35,362 bases of DNA. Source: Carboxylicivirga fragile. Lineage in GTDB: Bacteria; Bacteroidota; Bacteroidia; Bacteroidales; Marinilabiliaceae. The notes under the pieces were generated by a model. That model worked only from the letters and a program-made list of their open reading frames with translations. It searched no databases and was not told the origin of the DNA. This document shows, in pieces, positions 6,353 through 16,691 of the stretch (position 1 is the first letter of the stretch; every line of letters begins with the position of its first letter). Position numbers and translations under genes: made by a program. The stretch is taken from the NCBI GenBank assembly GCA_025499625.1, contig JAFMVD010000057.1, positions 1-35,362 of the forward strand. The letters run 5' to 3'.

Positions 6353-9300
6353 CTAATTTCTATACTTATTGATGTACTCTCTTGGTGAGTATTTAAATAA
6401 TTGAGTGAAACACCTTGTGAAATAACTTGGGTCGCTAAAGCCCACCATGTATGCTATTTCATTAATTTTATATTCATCTTTGGCCAACAGCTCCGACGCC
6501 TTTCTAAGGCGTATCGATCTAATAAATTCCTGAATAGAGAGGTTAGTATTATCATGAATCTTGCGGTAGATGGTTGATCGACTCAAGTTGACTTCAGTGC
6601 AGAGTGACTTGACGTTAAAATCAAAATCTGATATGTTATCCTTAACTATTTCAGTTATTTGCTTTAATAGTTCCTGATCTTCTTCTTTGGATTTATCCAC
6701 AAAACTGTCTCTCAGAAATTTTGATTGCAGTTCTATGCGGTAATCAATTTGCTTCTGTATTTTTAGTTTAAGAATTTGAAGATTAAATGGTTTTGTAATG
6801 TAGTCGTCTGCTCCTGATGATAATCCTTCCAATTGATATTTAATATCGGATAATGCAGTAAGAAGTATTAGGGGTATGTGGGTTGTTTTAATATCTGATT
6901 TTACTTTATTGCAAAGTTGAATACCATTCATGTCAGGTAGGTTGATATCACATAAAATGAGGTCGGGTTGGTGTTTATTAATCATTTCCAAGCCTTTTTC
7001 TGCTGACTCTGCTAATTCTACCTTGTAGTCGTTCGAAAGGGTATTAAAAAGGAAGTTAGCTAATGAGGTGTTGTCTTCAATAACCAATAGCTCCTGCTTG
7101 TTTGTATCTTCATTTTCATCTATTTTCTCCAATGCAACTGTTTCACTTTCATCAGAAATGAATACCTCATTTACAGAGTTGTTGGACTTTTTATTCTTAC
7201 TGGCCTTATCCTTTAAATCTGATATTGGAAGGGAAATTGTGAATATCGTTTCTATGTTAGGTTCGCTACTCACAGCTATTTCTCCATTATGAAGATCAAC
7301 AAATGATTTAACAATCGATAATCCAATACCATGACCTACGCTATTATGATTGTCTTTTTTATCCTGATAAAAGCGATTGAAAATATTACTTAGCTGGTCT
7401 TTTTCTATACCCACACCCGTGTCCGATACTTTAATAATTAAAATATTTTCTGATTGTAAGTCGAGCTGAACACTTATGTTACCACCTGCTTCAGTATTTT
7501 TAAAGGCATTCGACAGAAGATTCAATAAAATCATCTCCAGTTTTTTAGGATCAGCCCATATCGTAATTTCTTTATTGGAAAAAGAAGATTGAAGCGTGAT
7601 GTTTTTCTTCCGGGAAAGATCCTCAAATAGAGAGGTGATGTGTTTGATAAAACTAATTGCATCAATTTGACTTACATCAAGTTTCATGTTATTGGTCTCT
7701 ATTTTTCTGAAATCTAATAATTGTTGTATTAGAATCATCAATTTTGACGCATTTGTGTAAGCCGTTTTAAGTTGTTTAATTACCTGGTTTGAGTTGGTTT
7801 TTGAGAAGTTATCAATTATGTTCTGGAGAGGTGCTGTGATGAGTGTTAAAGGCGTTAGGAATTCGTGTGATATATCGGTAAAGAACTGTAATTTGGCACG
7901 ATTGGCCTCTTCAACCTTATCACTCAATTCTTTTAAATTCTCGTTTTGTACTTTTATTTGTGAGTGTTGTTCGCTTAAGAGCTTGTTTTTATTCACAACC
8001 ATGCTGTTGATTTTTAACAGTGCGTCGTTCTGTTTTTCTATTTGTAGCTTTTGCTCATTAAGGGTTTCTGTTTTTTTATTAACTCTTTCGGTTAAAATAA
8101 GATTTTGCCTTTTTATGTTGTAGGTTCTTAAAAATATGATGGTATAAACTAAAGCTATAATGCATAGTAGTAACAGTATAATGAACCATTTCGTTCTGTA
8201 AAATGGGGGAGGTATATTTATTATTATCGCCGTATATTCATCATTCCATACACCATCATTGTTCGAGCCCATCACCTTAAAAGTATATGTTCCGTGGGGG
8301 ATGTTCGTGTATGATGCTATACGTCTTGATCCAGCGTTAATCCATTTTTTATCATAGCCTTCAAGAATGTATTTATATTGATTTTTGGATGACTGGCTGT
8401 AGGATAATGCGGCGTATTGAAAACTGAAAGTTGATTCGTCGTAATGCAGTGTAACTTCTTTGGTAAAACTAATGTCGTTTGTTAGGATGTCAGGATGTGT
8501 TTTGTGATTAATCGGTTCATATAAGATTTCCATACTTTCGATCATTACCTGAGGTATGTATGAATTGGCTTGTATGTTTTCCGGCTTAAAAACATTAAGA
8601 CCGTTAATGCCGCCCAGATAAAAAACGCCGTCTTCACTTTCAAAGAAAGCATACATGTTAAACTCATTACTTTGCAGGCCATCCTGATAAGTATAGTGTT
8701 GAATTCTATCCGTTCTGGGTGAGTAGGTGGTTAGTCCATTGTTGGTAGTGCACCATATCCTACCTTCATCGTCTTCTAATATTCCATAAATTGTTTTTAG
8801 TAGGTGTTCGCTATTATCAGTAGGTCGACTTAGAGTTTCAGACGATTGATTATATTTAAACAAACCAGAACTGGTGCCAAGCCATATGGTTTGCGACTGT
8901 GATTCAATAATGGTATGTATCTCGGTAAAAAGTTTTGATTCACCATTGTGTTTTTCACTTGGGTATACTTGCGATAACTCCTCCGTGTGTCTGTCAAAAA
9001 GGTATAAAAATCCATCTCGAGAGCCTAGCATCAATTGCCCTTCGGCATTTTCAATCATGCTAATTATATAAGTTGGAAACGTTGTTTTGCTATCTCCCTT
9101 AGGCTTAATGAATTTAAATGACTCACTTTCAAGATCTAATTTTATTAATCCCACAACGCTTGAAAACCATATGGTACCATCAGAATCTGTAAGCGCTGTC
9201 AGGAAAGAAGACACTTTTTGGCCTGTTTGCTCTAGTATTTTGCTTGAAATTTTTTCAGTTGTACCATCCTTTTTTCGAAGAACAATTTCATGTTCATTTG

Positions 9301-10561
9301 AATAAAACAGTCCAGCATTTTTGTTGTACAATAAATCTCCAAAAGTTATGTCTACATGCTTTTTTGCCGAATTTTTTGATTCTGTTTTGAAAAAATCATT
9401 CTCCAGTTCAATTAGCCCCATGGGTGTATTCATCCAAATGGATTTATTATTATCCATACATATTGAATAAACATTATTGGCAATATGATCTGTTTCAGGA
9501 TTGGAAAAGAAGTTGTTATATGTGGAAAAACGGTTGAAGTTTGGATCGAAATTATTGACCCCGCCTATAAATGTTCCAATCCATAATATACCGGCATTAT
9601 CTTCAAATAAACAGACAGTTTCATTGTCGGAAAGTGAGTGTTTTTGATAGGGGTTATGAAAATGGTTAGTTATTTTTTCAGAGTGCTGTGAAAGGTAACT
9701 AAGCCCTGCCTTGGATGCAGTCCATACCTCACCTTTGTTCGTAATTAAAACATCGTTGAGCATGTTGGTTGGCAAGGCGCTGTTATCTGTACTGAAATGC
9801 TGAATGACTTTATCTGTCCTCGACTGGTATTTTATTAAACCATTGTTTTCTGTCGCGATGTAAATATTGCCTTTTAAATCAAATTTAAATGAGCGAATAC
9901 TGGCATTACAAACAAGTTTATTCTTTACCTTTTTAATATTTCTTTCAATATCACCTTGGTTTAGGTCGATAACATAAAGTCCATTGCTTGTGCCTAACCA
10001 AAGCTGATTGTTAGAATCTTTCTGAATACATCTTATTCTTTTAACAGCTTCTTTTAGTTTAAAATTGATGGTTTTAAATGCATTGGTGTTTTGATCGAAC
10101 AGAAACAGACCTTCAATCCCGGAAGCCACCCAAAGAGAGTCCTTACTTGAGGCATATATTTGATTTATTTCACCAAAAGTTACATTGGCTTTAGGGGAGA
10201 AGGCGGAATGATATTGTATGAACTGATCATTCTCTCGCTTGTAAGCAGAAATGCCAGATTTCTCTGAGCCAATCCAGAGTGTAGAATCAAAAGGATTGGA
10301 ATATAAACAGGAAATGTCATTGCTGATTATTGAATTAGGATCTTTATGATCGTAACGATACTGTTTAATTTCGTAGCCATCGTATTGATTAAGCCCATCA
10401 GCAGTACCAAACCATAAATAACCATATTGGTCTTGCGCAATTGCCTTTACCGAAGATTGGGATAGTCCATCCTTTAAGGTGATTTGAGAAAAGCGGACAT
10501 CAGCATGCTTTGGTGTGCAGAAAAGGAATAATAATAGAACTAGTACAAGACTTCGTTTCAT
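6353..10561 (-). CDS. Hybrid two-component system regulator (HTCS)
   Basis: This 1402-residue one-protein two-component system senses a glycan fragment in the periplasm and activates the adjacent utilisation genes. In order it has a signal peptide (1-20), two-component propeller repeats (about 25-660, many LWxG/NGL blades), a Y_Y_Y domain (about 715-785), a transmembrane helix (about 791-812), a coiled coil (815-890), HisKA with the phosphorylated H899 in DISHEFLTP, HATPase (N box near 1014-1018, DTGVGI near 1047, GHGIGL near 1076), a receiver with D1205 in LCDINLPD and K1257, and an AraC-type DNA-binding domain (about 1305-1402). All key residues are present. It is divergent from the SusC/D run, the usual arrangement for a regulator of its own PUL. 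Confidence 0.97.
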   Translation of the reverse strand: MKRSLVLVLLLFLFCTPKHADVRFSQITLKDGLSQSSVKAIAQDQYGYLWFGTADGLNQYDGYEIKQYRYDHKDPNSIISNDISCLYSNPFDSTLWIGSEKSGISAYKRENDQFIQYHSAFSPKANVTFGEINQIYASSKDSLWVASGIEGLFLFDQNTNAFKTINFKLKEAVKRIRCIQKDSNNQLWLGTSNGLYVIDLNQGDIERNIKKVKNKLVCNASIRSFKFDLKGNIYIATENNGLIKYQSRTDKVIQHFSTDNSALPTNMLNDVLITNKGEVWTASKAGLSYLSQHSEKITNHFHNPYQKHSLSDNETVCLFEDNAGILWIGTFIGGVNNFDPNFNRFSTYNNFFSNPETDHIANNVYSICMDNNKSIWMNTPMGLIELENDFFKTESKNSAKKHVDITFGDLLYNKNAGLFYSNEHEIVLRKKDGTTEKISSKILEQTGQKVSSFLTALTDSDGTIWFSSVVGLIKLDLESESFKFIKPKGDSKTTFPTYIISMIENAEGQLMLGSRDGFLYLFDRHTEELSQVYPSEKHNGESKLFTEIHTIIESQSQTIWLGTSSGLFKYNQSSETLSRPTDNSEHLLKTIYGILEDDEGRIWCTTNNGLTTYSPRTDRIQHYTYQDGLQSNEFNMYAFFESEDGVFYLGGINGLNVFKPENIQANSYIPQVMIESMEILYEPINHKTHPDILTNDISFTKEVTLHYDESTFSFQYAALSYSQSSKNQYKYILEGYDKKWINAGSRRIASYTNIPHGTYTFKVMGSNNDGVWNDEYTAIIINIPPPFYRTKWFIILLLLCIIALVYTIIFLRTYNIKRQNLILTERVNKKTETLNEQKLQIEKQNDALLKINSMVVNKNKLLSEQHSQIKVQNENLKELSDKVEEANRAKLQFFTDISHEFLTPLTLITAPLQNIIDNFSKTNSNQVIKQLKTAYTNASKLMILIQQLLDFRKIETNNMKLDVSQIDAISFIKHITSLFEDLSRKKNITLQSSFSNKEITIWADPKKLEMILLNLLSNAFKNTEAGGNISVQLDLQSENILIIKVSDTGVGIEKDQLSNIFNRFYQDKKDNHNSVGHGIGLSIVKSFVDLHNGEIAVSSEPNIETIFTISLPISDLKDKASKNKKSNNSVNEVFISDESETVALEKIDENEDTNKQELLVIEDNTSLANFLFNTLSNDYKVELAESAEKGLEMINKHQPDLILCDINLPDMNGIQLCNKVKSDIKTTHIPLILLTALSDIKYQLEGLSSGADDYITKPFNLQILKLKIQKQIDYRIELQSKFLRDSFVDKSKEEDQELLKQITEIVKDNISDFDFNVKSLCTEVNLSRSTIYRKIHDNTNLSIQEFIRSIRLRKASELLAKDEYKINEIAYMVGFSDPSYFTRCFTQLFKYSPREYINKYRN

Positions 10562-10708
10562 ATTAATTGAATCGTTGAAAGCGTTGAGGGCTTAAAAATA
10601 CCAAAAAAAGTTGGCTTCGTCACTGTTTTACTTTATTCAAATCGGTAGTTGTAATGTGCTTATATGGCAATGAAAATAGGCCATTGAGCAATGAATCCTA
10701 TTTTTAGA

Positions 10709-10741
10709 ACGATCCGTCCTATAAAAAAACGCTCTGTCCTA
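10709..10741 (+). promoter_or_regulatory. Direct repeat, candidate HTCS binding site
   Basis: ACGATCCGTCCTA (10709-10721) and ACGCTCTGTCCTA (10729-10741) agree at 11 of 13 positions and are spaced exactly 20 bp apart, about two helical turns. AraC-type domains of HTCS proteins typically bind such direct repeats. It ends 41 bp upstream of the predicted -7 element, a normal activator position. Confidence 0.6.
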
Positions 10742-10782
10742 GCATTAAGTTATAGATACCAAAGTATACACTTTTTAACTAA

Positions 10783-10790
10783 TAGATTTG
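10783..10790 (+). promoter_or_regulatory. -7 element of the PUL promoter
   Basis: TAGATTTG matches the TAnnTTTG consensus exactly. The expected -33 TTTG is absent, which fits an activator-dependent promoter. It would leave a leader of about 120 nt before the first gene. Confidence 0.5.
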
Positions 10791-10918
10791 TCGTGTAGTC
10801 AATTATAGTATGATGCTTGGTTACCATTGATAATGATAGAATATAAAAGTAAGTATTGACTTACAATGTATGATATGTCCCATAATATTATTATTTATTT
10901 GATGAAAAATGAAAATCT

Positions 10919-11839
10919 ATGAGAACACAAACAATTAATGCAAGCAAGTTGCCCGATGGTCGAAAGATAAGATCTTTGGGAGCATCTCTTTTTGCAGTTG
11001 CTTTGATGGTTTTATCATTAACCACAAGTTGCGAAAAAGATGATGAAGCTGGAAGTTTACCTACTACCGAGACTATTGAAGTTGCAGAAATATCTGATGT
11101 TGACGTTATTGTTAATGGAGAGGTTACTTCCAATGGAGGAACCAAGCTGTTGGCAATGGGTGTCTGTTGGATTCCAGGAAGTGTTGAGCCAACTGTCGAT
11201 GATAATTTCGTGCCTGTTGGAGAGTACACGCAAAATGGCATTCTAGAGGAGGATTGGGATTATTCAATTAAATTGAGTGGTTTGTCAGCTGAAACAGAAT
11301 ACAGTGTTCGTTCATATGCAGCAAACTCTGCTGGTGTTTCTTACGGTGAAACGATTACTTTCATGACTAAAGCAGGTAAAACCTTACATGCTCTTACGGC
11401 AGATATGATTGAAACACATGTTCAGGAGCCTTATGAGGGGCCAAAGGAAGGTCTTGTGGATGGTGATCCGGGTACTTATTGGCACTCAGCGTGGTCGGTG
11501 GCTGGTGCAGAATTACCAGCGCATATTCAAATTAATTTTGATGAAGAAAAAAGTATTGGTGGATTTACGTTTATGACTCGTTTTAGTGGTGCAAACGGTA
11601 ACGATCCTGGTCAGTTTGATGTGCAAACCAGTACTGATGGAATGAACTTTACAACCGTATGGGAGTCAGCTGAAATAATTGACGCCTTGGTGCAACCAAG
11701 TGTAAATGATATTGCACTTGATAAGAATTATACGTCAAAGTACTTCCGAATCAGAATTTTGAATACACGAAGCAGAACTGGAACTTGTACTCATATGGCA
11801 GAATTAGAAGTATTCGAAGATGGTTTATTGCCTTATTAA
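10919..11839 (+). CDS. F5/8C-domain surface lipoprotein of the PUL
   Basis: This 306-residue lipoprotein probably binds glycan at the cell surface. A lipoprotein signal ends in the lipobox LTTSC, giving lipidated Cys38 followed by acidic EKDDE. Acidic residues after the cysteine are typical of surface-exported lipoproteins in Bacteroidota. A fibronectin-III-like domain (about 52-150, with MGVCW and YSVRSYAANSAGVSYG) precedes an F5/8 type C/discoidin domain (about 155-303, DGDPGTYWHSAW and MAELEVFE). It lies 26 bp before susC, whereas in classic Sus loci the surface glycan-binding protein follows SusD. The N-terminus is unusually long before the hydrophobic core, but no better downstream start exists. 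It shares the discoidin module type with the protease at 18514. Confidence 0.85.
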   Translation: MRTQTINASKLPDGRKIRSLGASLFAVALMVLSLTTSCEKDDEAGSLPTTETIEVAEISDVDVIVNGEVTSNGGTKLLAMGVCWIPGSVEPTVDDNFVPVGEYTQNGILEEDWDYSIKLSGLSAETEYSVRSYAANSAGVSYGETITFMTKAGKTLHALTADMIETHVQEPYEGPKEGLVDGDPGTYWHSAWSVAGAELPAHIQINFDEEKSIGGFTFMTRFSGANGNDPGQFDVQTSTDGMNFTTVWESAEIIDALVQPSVNDIALDKNYTSKYFRIRILNTRSRTGTCTHMAELEVFEDGLLPY

Positions 11840-11865
11840 TAGCTAACAAGATTAAACGATAAATA

Positions 11866-14800
11866 ATGAAGTATATTAAATCAACAATGCTTCCTACTGG
11901 AAGTAATATTTATATAAATATGCTAAAACGGAATATGAAGTTTTTAAGCCTTTTTATCATCGTTTTACTATCAAGCTTTTATGCTAGTGCACAGACGCTA
12001 GAAGTGAGCGGTACTGTTATAGATGCTGAAACTCAGGAAGCTTTACCAGGTGTATCTATCGCGATTAAAGGCACAACCACTGGTACCATTACAGACTTTG
12101 ATGGAAATTATAAACTCAATGTTAGTAACCAGGATGCTGTTTTATCCTTTTCGTTTATAGGTTATGAGATACATGAAGTAGCAGTAGCAGGCCAGTCTGT
12201 CGTTAATGTGTCTCTGGTTTCTGATATGACAAGTCTGGACGAGGTTATGGTAGTAGCTTATGGTACTATTAAAAAATCAAATCTAACTGGTTCTGCTGTT
12301 GCTTTGGATAATAAAGAACTTAAGGATGTGTTTACATCCAATGTTTCATCCATGATACAAGGTAAGGTTGCCGGTGTTTATGCTGCTTCCACAAGTGGTA
12401 GGCCGGGAGCTACTGCGGATATTACCATTCGTGGTAAGGGTTCTCTTTCGGGTCCAACAGCACCGCTTTGGGTAGTAGATGGAGTTATCTATGGCAATTT
12501 TGATCCTGGAATCAGTCCTACTGATGTGGAGAGTATTACAGTGCTCAAGGATGCATCTGCTACATCATTATACGGTTCTTTGGGTGCTAATGGTGTTATC
12601 TTAGTGCAGACCAAGACAGGTGATGGAGTATCAAAGATTAGTGTGAATGCGTCGCGTGGATACTCTAAATTTAATATGGGTAACTTTTCCCTGATGAATT
12701 CACAGGAATTGTATGACTATCAAAAGACTTGGAATCCAAATGTTTCTGAAGATGTTTTAGCAACCGATACAGATTGGCTTGAGAATGGAACGCAAACAGG
12801 AGTAGCTCAGGAGTATAATGTTAGTTATTCAGGGGGAGGCGAGAAAATTAGCACCTATTTATCTGGAACTTATTATGGGGAAACTGGTACTATTAAGGGT
12901 TATGATTATGACCGTTATTCAGCGCTTGGTAACATCAATATTAAGGCTACTGAAAAACTGTCAATCAGATTAAATCTTTCAGGTGATTACAGCACTACAT
13001 ACAACCAAGAACATTCGCTATATAATATGTATACATACATGCCATGGGATGAGCCCTACCTTCCAGATGGTTCTGTGTTGGATCCACGAACAGAAGCCGG
13101 AGAAGACTATCTGCTAGAGAATGGTAAAGTTTGGTATGGTCGTGATAATAATAATTATCTATACGATTTGCAGTATAACTTCGGGACTTCCCGTGGAAAC
13201 AACTTCCGAATCAATTTGGGATTTGATTATAAGATTAACGATTGGTTAACTTTTTCCTCAATGAACAATATTGCACTTAATTTTGGTCAGAACGATTATT
13301 ATACCGATCCGCGTTCATTCGCTGGTATGGCAAATAATGGTAGTTATTCTGAAACACATAGCTTTACTCAAAGACGCTTTACTAACCAGTTACTCCGTCT
13401 GCAAAGGGACTTTGGACTACATTCAGTAAATAGTTTTATAGCCTGGGAGTATAGCGATTTCTATACAGAGAATGCATCAGCAGCTGGAAAAGGTGTAGGT
13501 GGTGGATTGCAAGTGCTTAATACAACAGCAGAAGCATTAAGCGTTGGTGGTTACAAAGGTGAAAGTGCTAAACAAAACCTAATGGCGAACATTCAGTATG
13601 CCTATGACAATAAATATCTAGCTACAGCTTCATTTAGTCGTCAGGGATCAAGTAGCTTCGGCCCTAACAATAAATACGGTAACTTCTGGTCTGCCAGTGT
13701 AGGATGGAATGCGCACCACGAATATTTTATTAAAGAAATTAATTGGTTGAATGTGCTTAAGCTTTCTGCTAGTATGGGGCAAATTGGTAATGCACCAGGA
13801 GGATTCCAGTATCTTGGCTATTATGCTTTTGTTGATCAGTATAATGGAAAGGGAGCAGCTACACCATATCAGAAAGGTAATCCAGATATTAGCTGGGAAA
13901 AAGTAACCACTTACAATACGGCTATTAATGCACGTTTGTTTGATCGTGTTGGCTTGAATCTGGATTTATATTACAAGAATAGTGATGGTCTGTTGACTTA
14001 TGTGCCATTAGCTGCAATGACTGGTTATAATGGCGTTTGGATGAACATTGGACAGGTTAGCAATAAAGGGTATGAATTAAGTATTTCACCGGAAATTATT
14101 AAAGGAAAGCGTTTCAGATGGGATATGACTATTAATCTGGCATACAATAAAAACCGTGTGGAAGAGTTGTATGATAATCAAGCTGTTAATCGTGGCAATA
14201 ACCGATTTGAAGTGGGGTATGACATGGATTCATATTATCAGCGTGTATGGTACGGAGTGAATCCAAATAATGGAGATCCATTGTGGGAGAGAGTTGAAGA
14301 AGAAGTGGATGGAGAAGGAAATGTGATTGGCGAAACAATAAGTTTGACTTCGAATTATGCAGACGCAACACTTCAGTTCACAGGAACTAAAGGAACACCT
14401 AGCTATGTTGGAGGTATTTTTAATTCTTTCAGCTTTGACAATTTTACACTGTCTGCAAACATATCTTTTGTTGGAGACGTGTATAAGTATAACAGCAGCC
14501 GCGAGTTATTTGATAGTGATGGTTCGTACGTTGGATTCAATAATATGAATCTGATGGATGGCTGGAGTCGTTGGGAGAAGCCTGGTGATGTAGCTACGCA
14601 CCCGAAACCTTATGACGGTGGTTTGAATGCCAATAAAGTGTCGTCACGTTATCTTGAAGATGCCAGTTTTATTCGTTTACGTAACGTGAACCTATCGTAT
14701 ACTATCCCGACAAATTTGGCGGAACGCTTGAAAATTAAGAATGCCTCGGTATATGTCAGTGCAGATAACCTGATTACCATTACCGATTGGTCAGGAGTAG

Positions 14801-14868
14801 ATCCAGAAACAGGAGCATTGTATCCTATTTCGAAAAAGGTATTGTTTGGCGTAAGAGTAGATTTTTAA
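11866..14868 (+). CDS. susC: SusC-like TonB-dependent outer membrane transporter
   Basis: This 1000-residue outer-membrane barrel imports oligosaccharides with TonB energy and pairs with the SusD protein downstream. After a signal peptide (ending near FYASAQ, residue 43) it has the carboxypeptidase-D-like domain (VSGTVIDAETQEALPGVSI, about 48-125), a TonB box region DEVMVVAYGT (about 125-134), the plug domain (GADITIRG-type motif ATADITIRGKGS, about 182-193) and a long barrel ending in the aromatic VLFGVRVDF. No STN domain is present, so it is not an anti-sigma-linked type. ATGs at 11920 and 11935 would give a more usual signal peptide. It is the second gene of the HTCS-controlled run. Confidence 0.96.
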   Translation: MKYIKSTMLPTGSNIYINMLKRNMKFLSLFIIVLLSSFYASAQTLEVSGTVIDAETQEALPGVSIAIKGTTTGTITDFDGNYKLNVSNQDAVLSFSFIGYEIHEVAVAGQSVVNVSLVSDMTSLDEVMVVAYGTIKKSNLTGSAVALDNKELKDVFTSNVSSMIQGKVAGVYAASTSGRPGATADITIRGKGSLSGPTAPLWVVDGVIYGNFDPGISPTDVESITVLKDASATSLYGSLGANGVILVQTKTGDGVSKISVNASRGYSKFNMGNFSLMNSQELYDYQKTWNPNVSEDVLATDTDWLENGTQTGVAQEYNVSYSGGGEKISTYLSGTYYGETGTIKGYDYDRYSALGNINIKATEKLSIRLNLSGDYSTTYNQEHSLYNMYTYMPWDEPYLPDGSVLDPRTEAGEDYLLENGKVWYGRDNNNYLYDLQYNFGTSRGNNFRINLGFDYKINDWLTFSSMNNIALNFGQNDYYTDPRSFAGMANNGSYSETHSFTQRRFTNQLLRLQRDFGLHSVNSFIAWEYSDFYTENASAAGKGVGGGLQVLNTTAEALSVGGYKGESAKQNLMANIQYAYDNKYLATASFSRQGSSSFGPNNKYGNFWSASVGWNAHHEYFIKEINWLNVLKLSASMGQIGNAPGGFQYLGYYAFVDQYNGKGAATPYQKGNPDISWEKVTTYNTAINARLFDRVGLNLDLYYKNSDGLLTYVPLAAMTGYNGVWMNIGQVSNKGYELSISPEIIKGKRFRWDMTINLAYNKNRVEELYDNQAVNRGNNRFEVGYDMDSYYQRVWYGVNPNNGDPLWERVEEEVDGEGNVIGETISLTSNYADATLQFTGTKGTPSYVGGIFNSFSFDNFTLSANISFVGDVYKYNSSRELFDSDGSYVGFNNMNLMDGWSRWEKPGDVATHPKPYDGGLNANKVSSRYLEDASFIRLRNVNLSYTIPTNLAERLKIKNASVYVSADNLITITDWSGVDPETGALYPISKKVLFGVRVDF

Positions 14869-14894
14869 CATTGAATCCTTTTTAAACTAAGAGT

Positions 14895-16565
14895 ATGATA
14901 ACTAAAAATATATATTCGATCATTATGATTTTGCTGGCATTTTCAATAACTGCCTGCGATATTACTAGAGAGCCCTTTCAGGATTTATCTGATGACAAAG
15001 TATTTGCTGATGAGTTGGGAATTGAAGCAGCGGCCTTGGGTACATATGCCCTACTGAAAAAGAATGGATTTATGCGACCTTACCATTTTCATGGCGAATT
15101 TGGAGGTGATAATATTGCACTAAGTGGGTCTACTACTGATAATTTGTTTTATATGTATAATTATCAGCATATCCCAACTAATGGACATTTGAATAGTTTA
15201 TGGTCTACTTGTTACCAAGGAATAGTGAATGCCAACAAAGTGATTGCGAATGCTGAGCAAGGTACTCCTCGATTAAATCACGTGATCGGAGAAATGTACT
15301 ATTTACGTTCATTCTTCTATTTGAATTTGGTATCCATCTGGGGAAGACCATATAATCAAGATCCAAATGGTAATATGGGGGTACCTATTATTTTGGATGC
15401 TGAGCCTGATGTGAATAGCCTTCCAGGAAGGGCAAGTGTTAAAGAGGTTTATGACCAGATTGTATCTGACTTAGAGGTCGCTGCTGAGTTAATGAGTGAG
15501 TTTAAACGTGTAGATAGTGAGTATCCAATTTATGCTTCAGAGCAGGCTGCTTATGCATTGTTATCACGAGTACACCTTTATATGGAAGAAAATGTAGAGG
15601 CAGCTGAGTACGCAACTAAAGTGATTGAATCTCGTAATTTCGAATTAATTACTGGAACAGCATATGAAACTTTCCCGACGATGGTACCCGAAGATAATTC
15701 AGAAGTAATCTTTGCCTGTCGTGCATTGAAAGATGAAGATGATTATGGTTGGTATGCCTTTGGAGGTATGTATGCTACCATTGATGGTGTTGGATGGGGA
15801 GAGATGTATGCCTCAGAACCTTATCGTAATTTGTTGGAAAAGAATCCAGGCGACCGCAGGAGCAAATTTATTGAGCCGCAGTATGTGGATGATGGAACTT
15901 ATGAGTTGACTTATTCTTATGATAAAGCAGCACCAACGGGGGCAAGAATGTTTCAGATGTATAAAGTAACTGATAATGTTGGCACTTGGGAGTACGAATA
16001 TAATGGTGGTACTCACGCTGTAATGACTGAGGAAGTGGATGGTGTAATGAAATATTACATTACCGAAGGCGAGCATATTAGTGAAAAGACTTATGTACGT
16101 GTTGATAAAACAATGAAAGTTCGTAATGGCTATCCTAAGTATTTTGTTCTTAAATGTTCGAATCAGGAAGGGCAACCACAATTGTTTTCGCCAATTATTT
16201 CACGTTTGGCAGAGATGTATTTGAATCGTGCGGAGGTGAAGGCTAAAGCTCTTGATGTGGATGGTGCACTGGACGATGTGAATGTAATAAGAGAACGCGC
16301 GGGTATACCAATATATACTGCTGTACCTGACGGGAAAACGATACTGGATGTTGTATTGGAAGAACGTCGTTTAGAGTTGGCTTTCGAAGCCCATCGTCGC
16401 TATGATATTTTCCGTAATGGATTGACATTGGATCGCAAATATCCTGGTACACATGATAAAGGATCTAATGCTTTGGTGACCATACCTGCTGATCATCTTC
16501 GAGTTGTTGACTATATTCCTGAAGCGCAGATTTTGGCGATGCCTAATCTAATTCAGAATCCATAG
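14895..16565 (+). CDS. susD: SusD-like glycan-binding lipoprotein
   Basis: This 556-residue outer-membrane lipoprotein forms the lid over the SusC barrel and captures glycan. The lipobox SITAC gives lipidated Cys21. An N-terminal SusD-like region (LSDDKVF..., MYYLRSFFYLNLVSIWGRPY at about 133-152) and the C-terminal RagB/SusD region (LAEMYLNRAEVKAKALDVDGALDDVNVIRERAGIP, then LEERRLELAFEAHRRYDIFR) are both clear. The length is typical. It starts 26 bp after susC, the same gap as before susC, and a terminator follows 14 bp after its stop, so the glycosidase genes downstream may need their own promoter or depend on readthrough. Confidence 0.96.
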   Translation: MITKNIYSIIMILLAFSITACDITREPFQDLSDDKVFADELGIEAAALGTYALLKKNGFMRPYHFHGEFGGDNIALSGSTTDNLFYMYNYQHIPTNGHLNSLWSTCYQGIVNANKVIANAEQGTPRLNHVIGEMYYLRSFFYLNLVSIWGRPYNQDPNGNMGVPIILDAEPDVNSLPGRASVKEVYDQIVSDLEVAAELMSEFKRVDSEYPIYASEQAAYALLSRVHLYMEENVEAAEYATKVIESRNFELITGTAYETFPTMVPEDNSEVIFACRALKDEDDYGWYAFGGMYATIDGVGWGEMYASEPYRNLLEKNPGDRRSKFIEPQYVDDGTYELTYSYDKAAPTGARMFQMYKVTDNVGTWEYEYNGGTHAVMTEEVDGVMKYYITEGEHISEKTYVRVDKTMKVRNGYPKYFVLKCSNQEGQPQLFSPIISRLAEMYLNRAEVKAKALDVDGALDDVNVIRERAGIPIYTAVPDGKTILDVVLEERRLELAFEAHRRYDIFRNGLTLDRKYPGTHDKGSNALVTIPADHLRVVDYIPEAQILAMPNLIQNP

Positions 16566-16578
16566 ATAAATACGAATA

Positions 16579-16616
16579 AATAAAAGGCGATGTTTATCGT
16601 CGTCTTTTATTTTTTT
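16579..16616 (+). terminator. Terminator after susD
   Basis: AATAAAAGGCGATG (16579-16592) pairs with CGTCGTCTTTTATT (16598-16611) through two G-U pairs and a 5-nt loop, followed by a T run at 16610-16616. It could set a lower expression level for the downstream enzymes. Confidence 0.85.
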
Positions 16617-16691
16617 AATAATAGACTTGGCCAATAATTAATTATTTTTATGGTCATTAATAAATTGAACAAACTAGTAAAATCAAAGTGT

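Larger units (their letters stand above)
10562..10918. other. Divergent HTCS/PUL control region
   Basis: This 357-bp AT-rich gap separates the divergent HTCS gene and first PUL gene. It contains no ORF that I believe. It carries the 20-bp-period direct repeat (10709-10741), a possible partial third copy (AATCCTA near 10694-10700) and a -7 element (10783-10790). I could not find a convincing promoter for the HTCS gene itself. Confidence 0.7.

Noticed and set aside
7068-9305. Several + strand open frames within the HTCS gene
   Set aside because: They are shadows of the minus-strand HTCS, whose domains are complete across this range.
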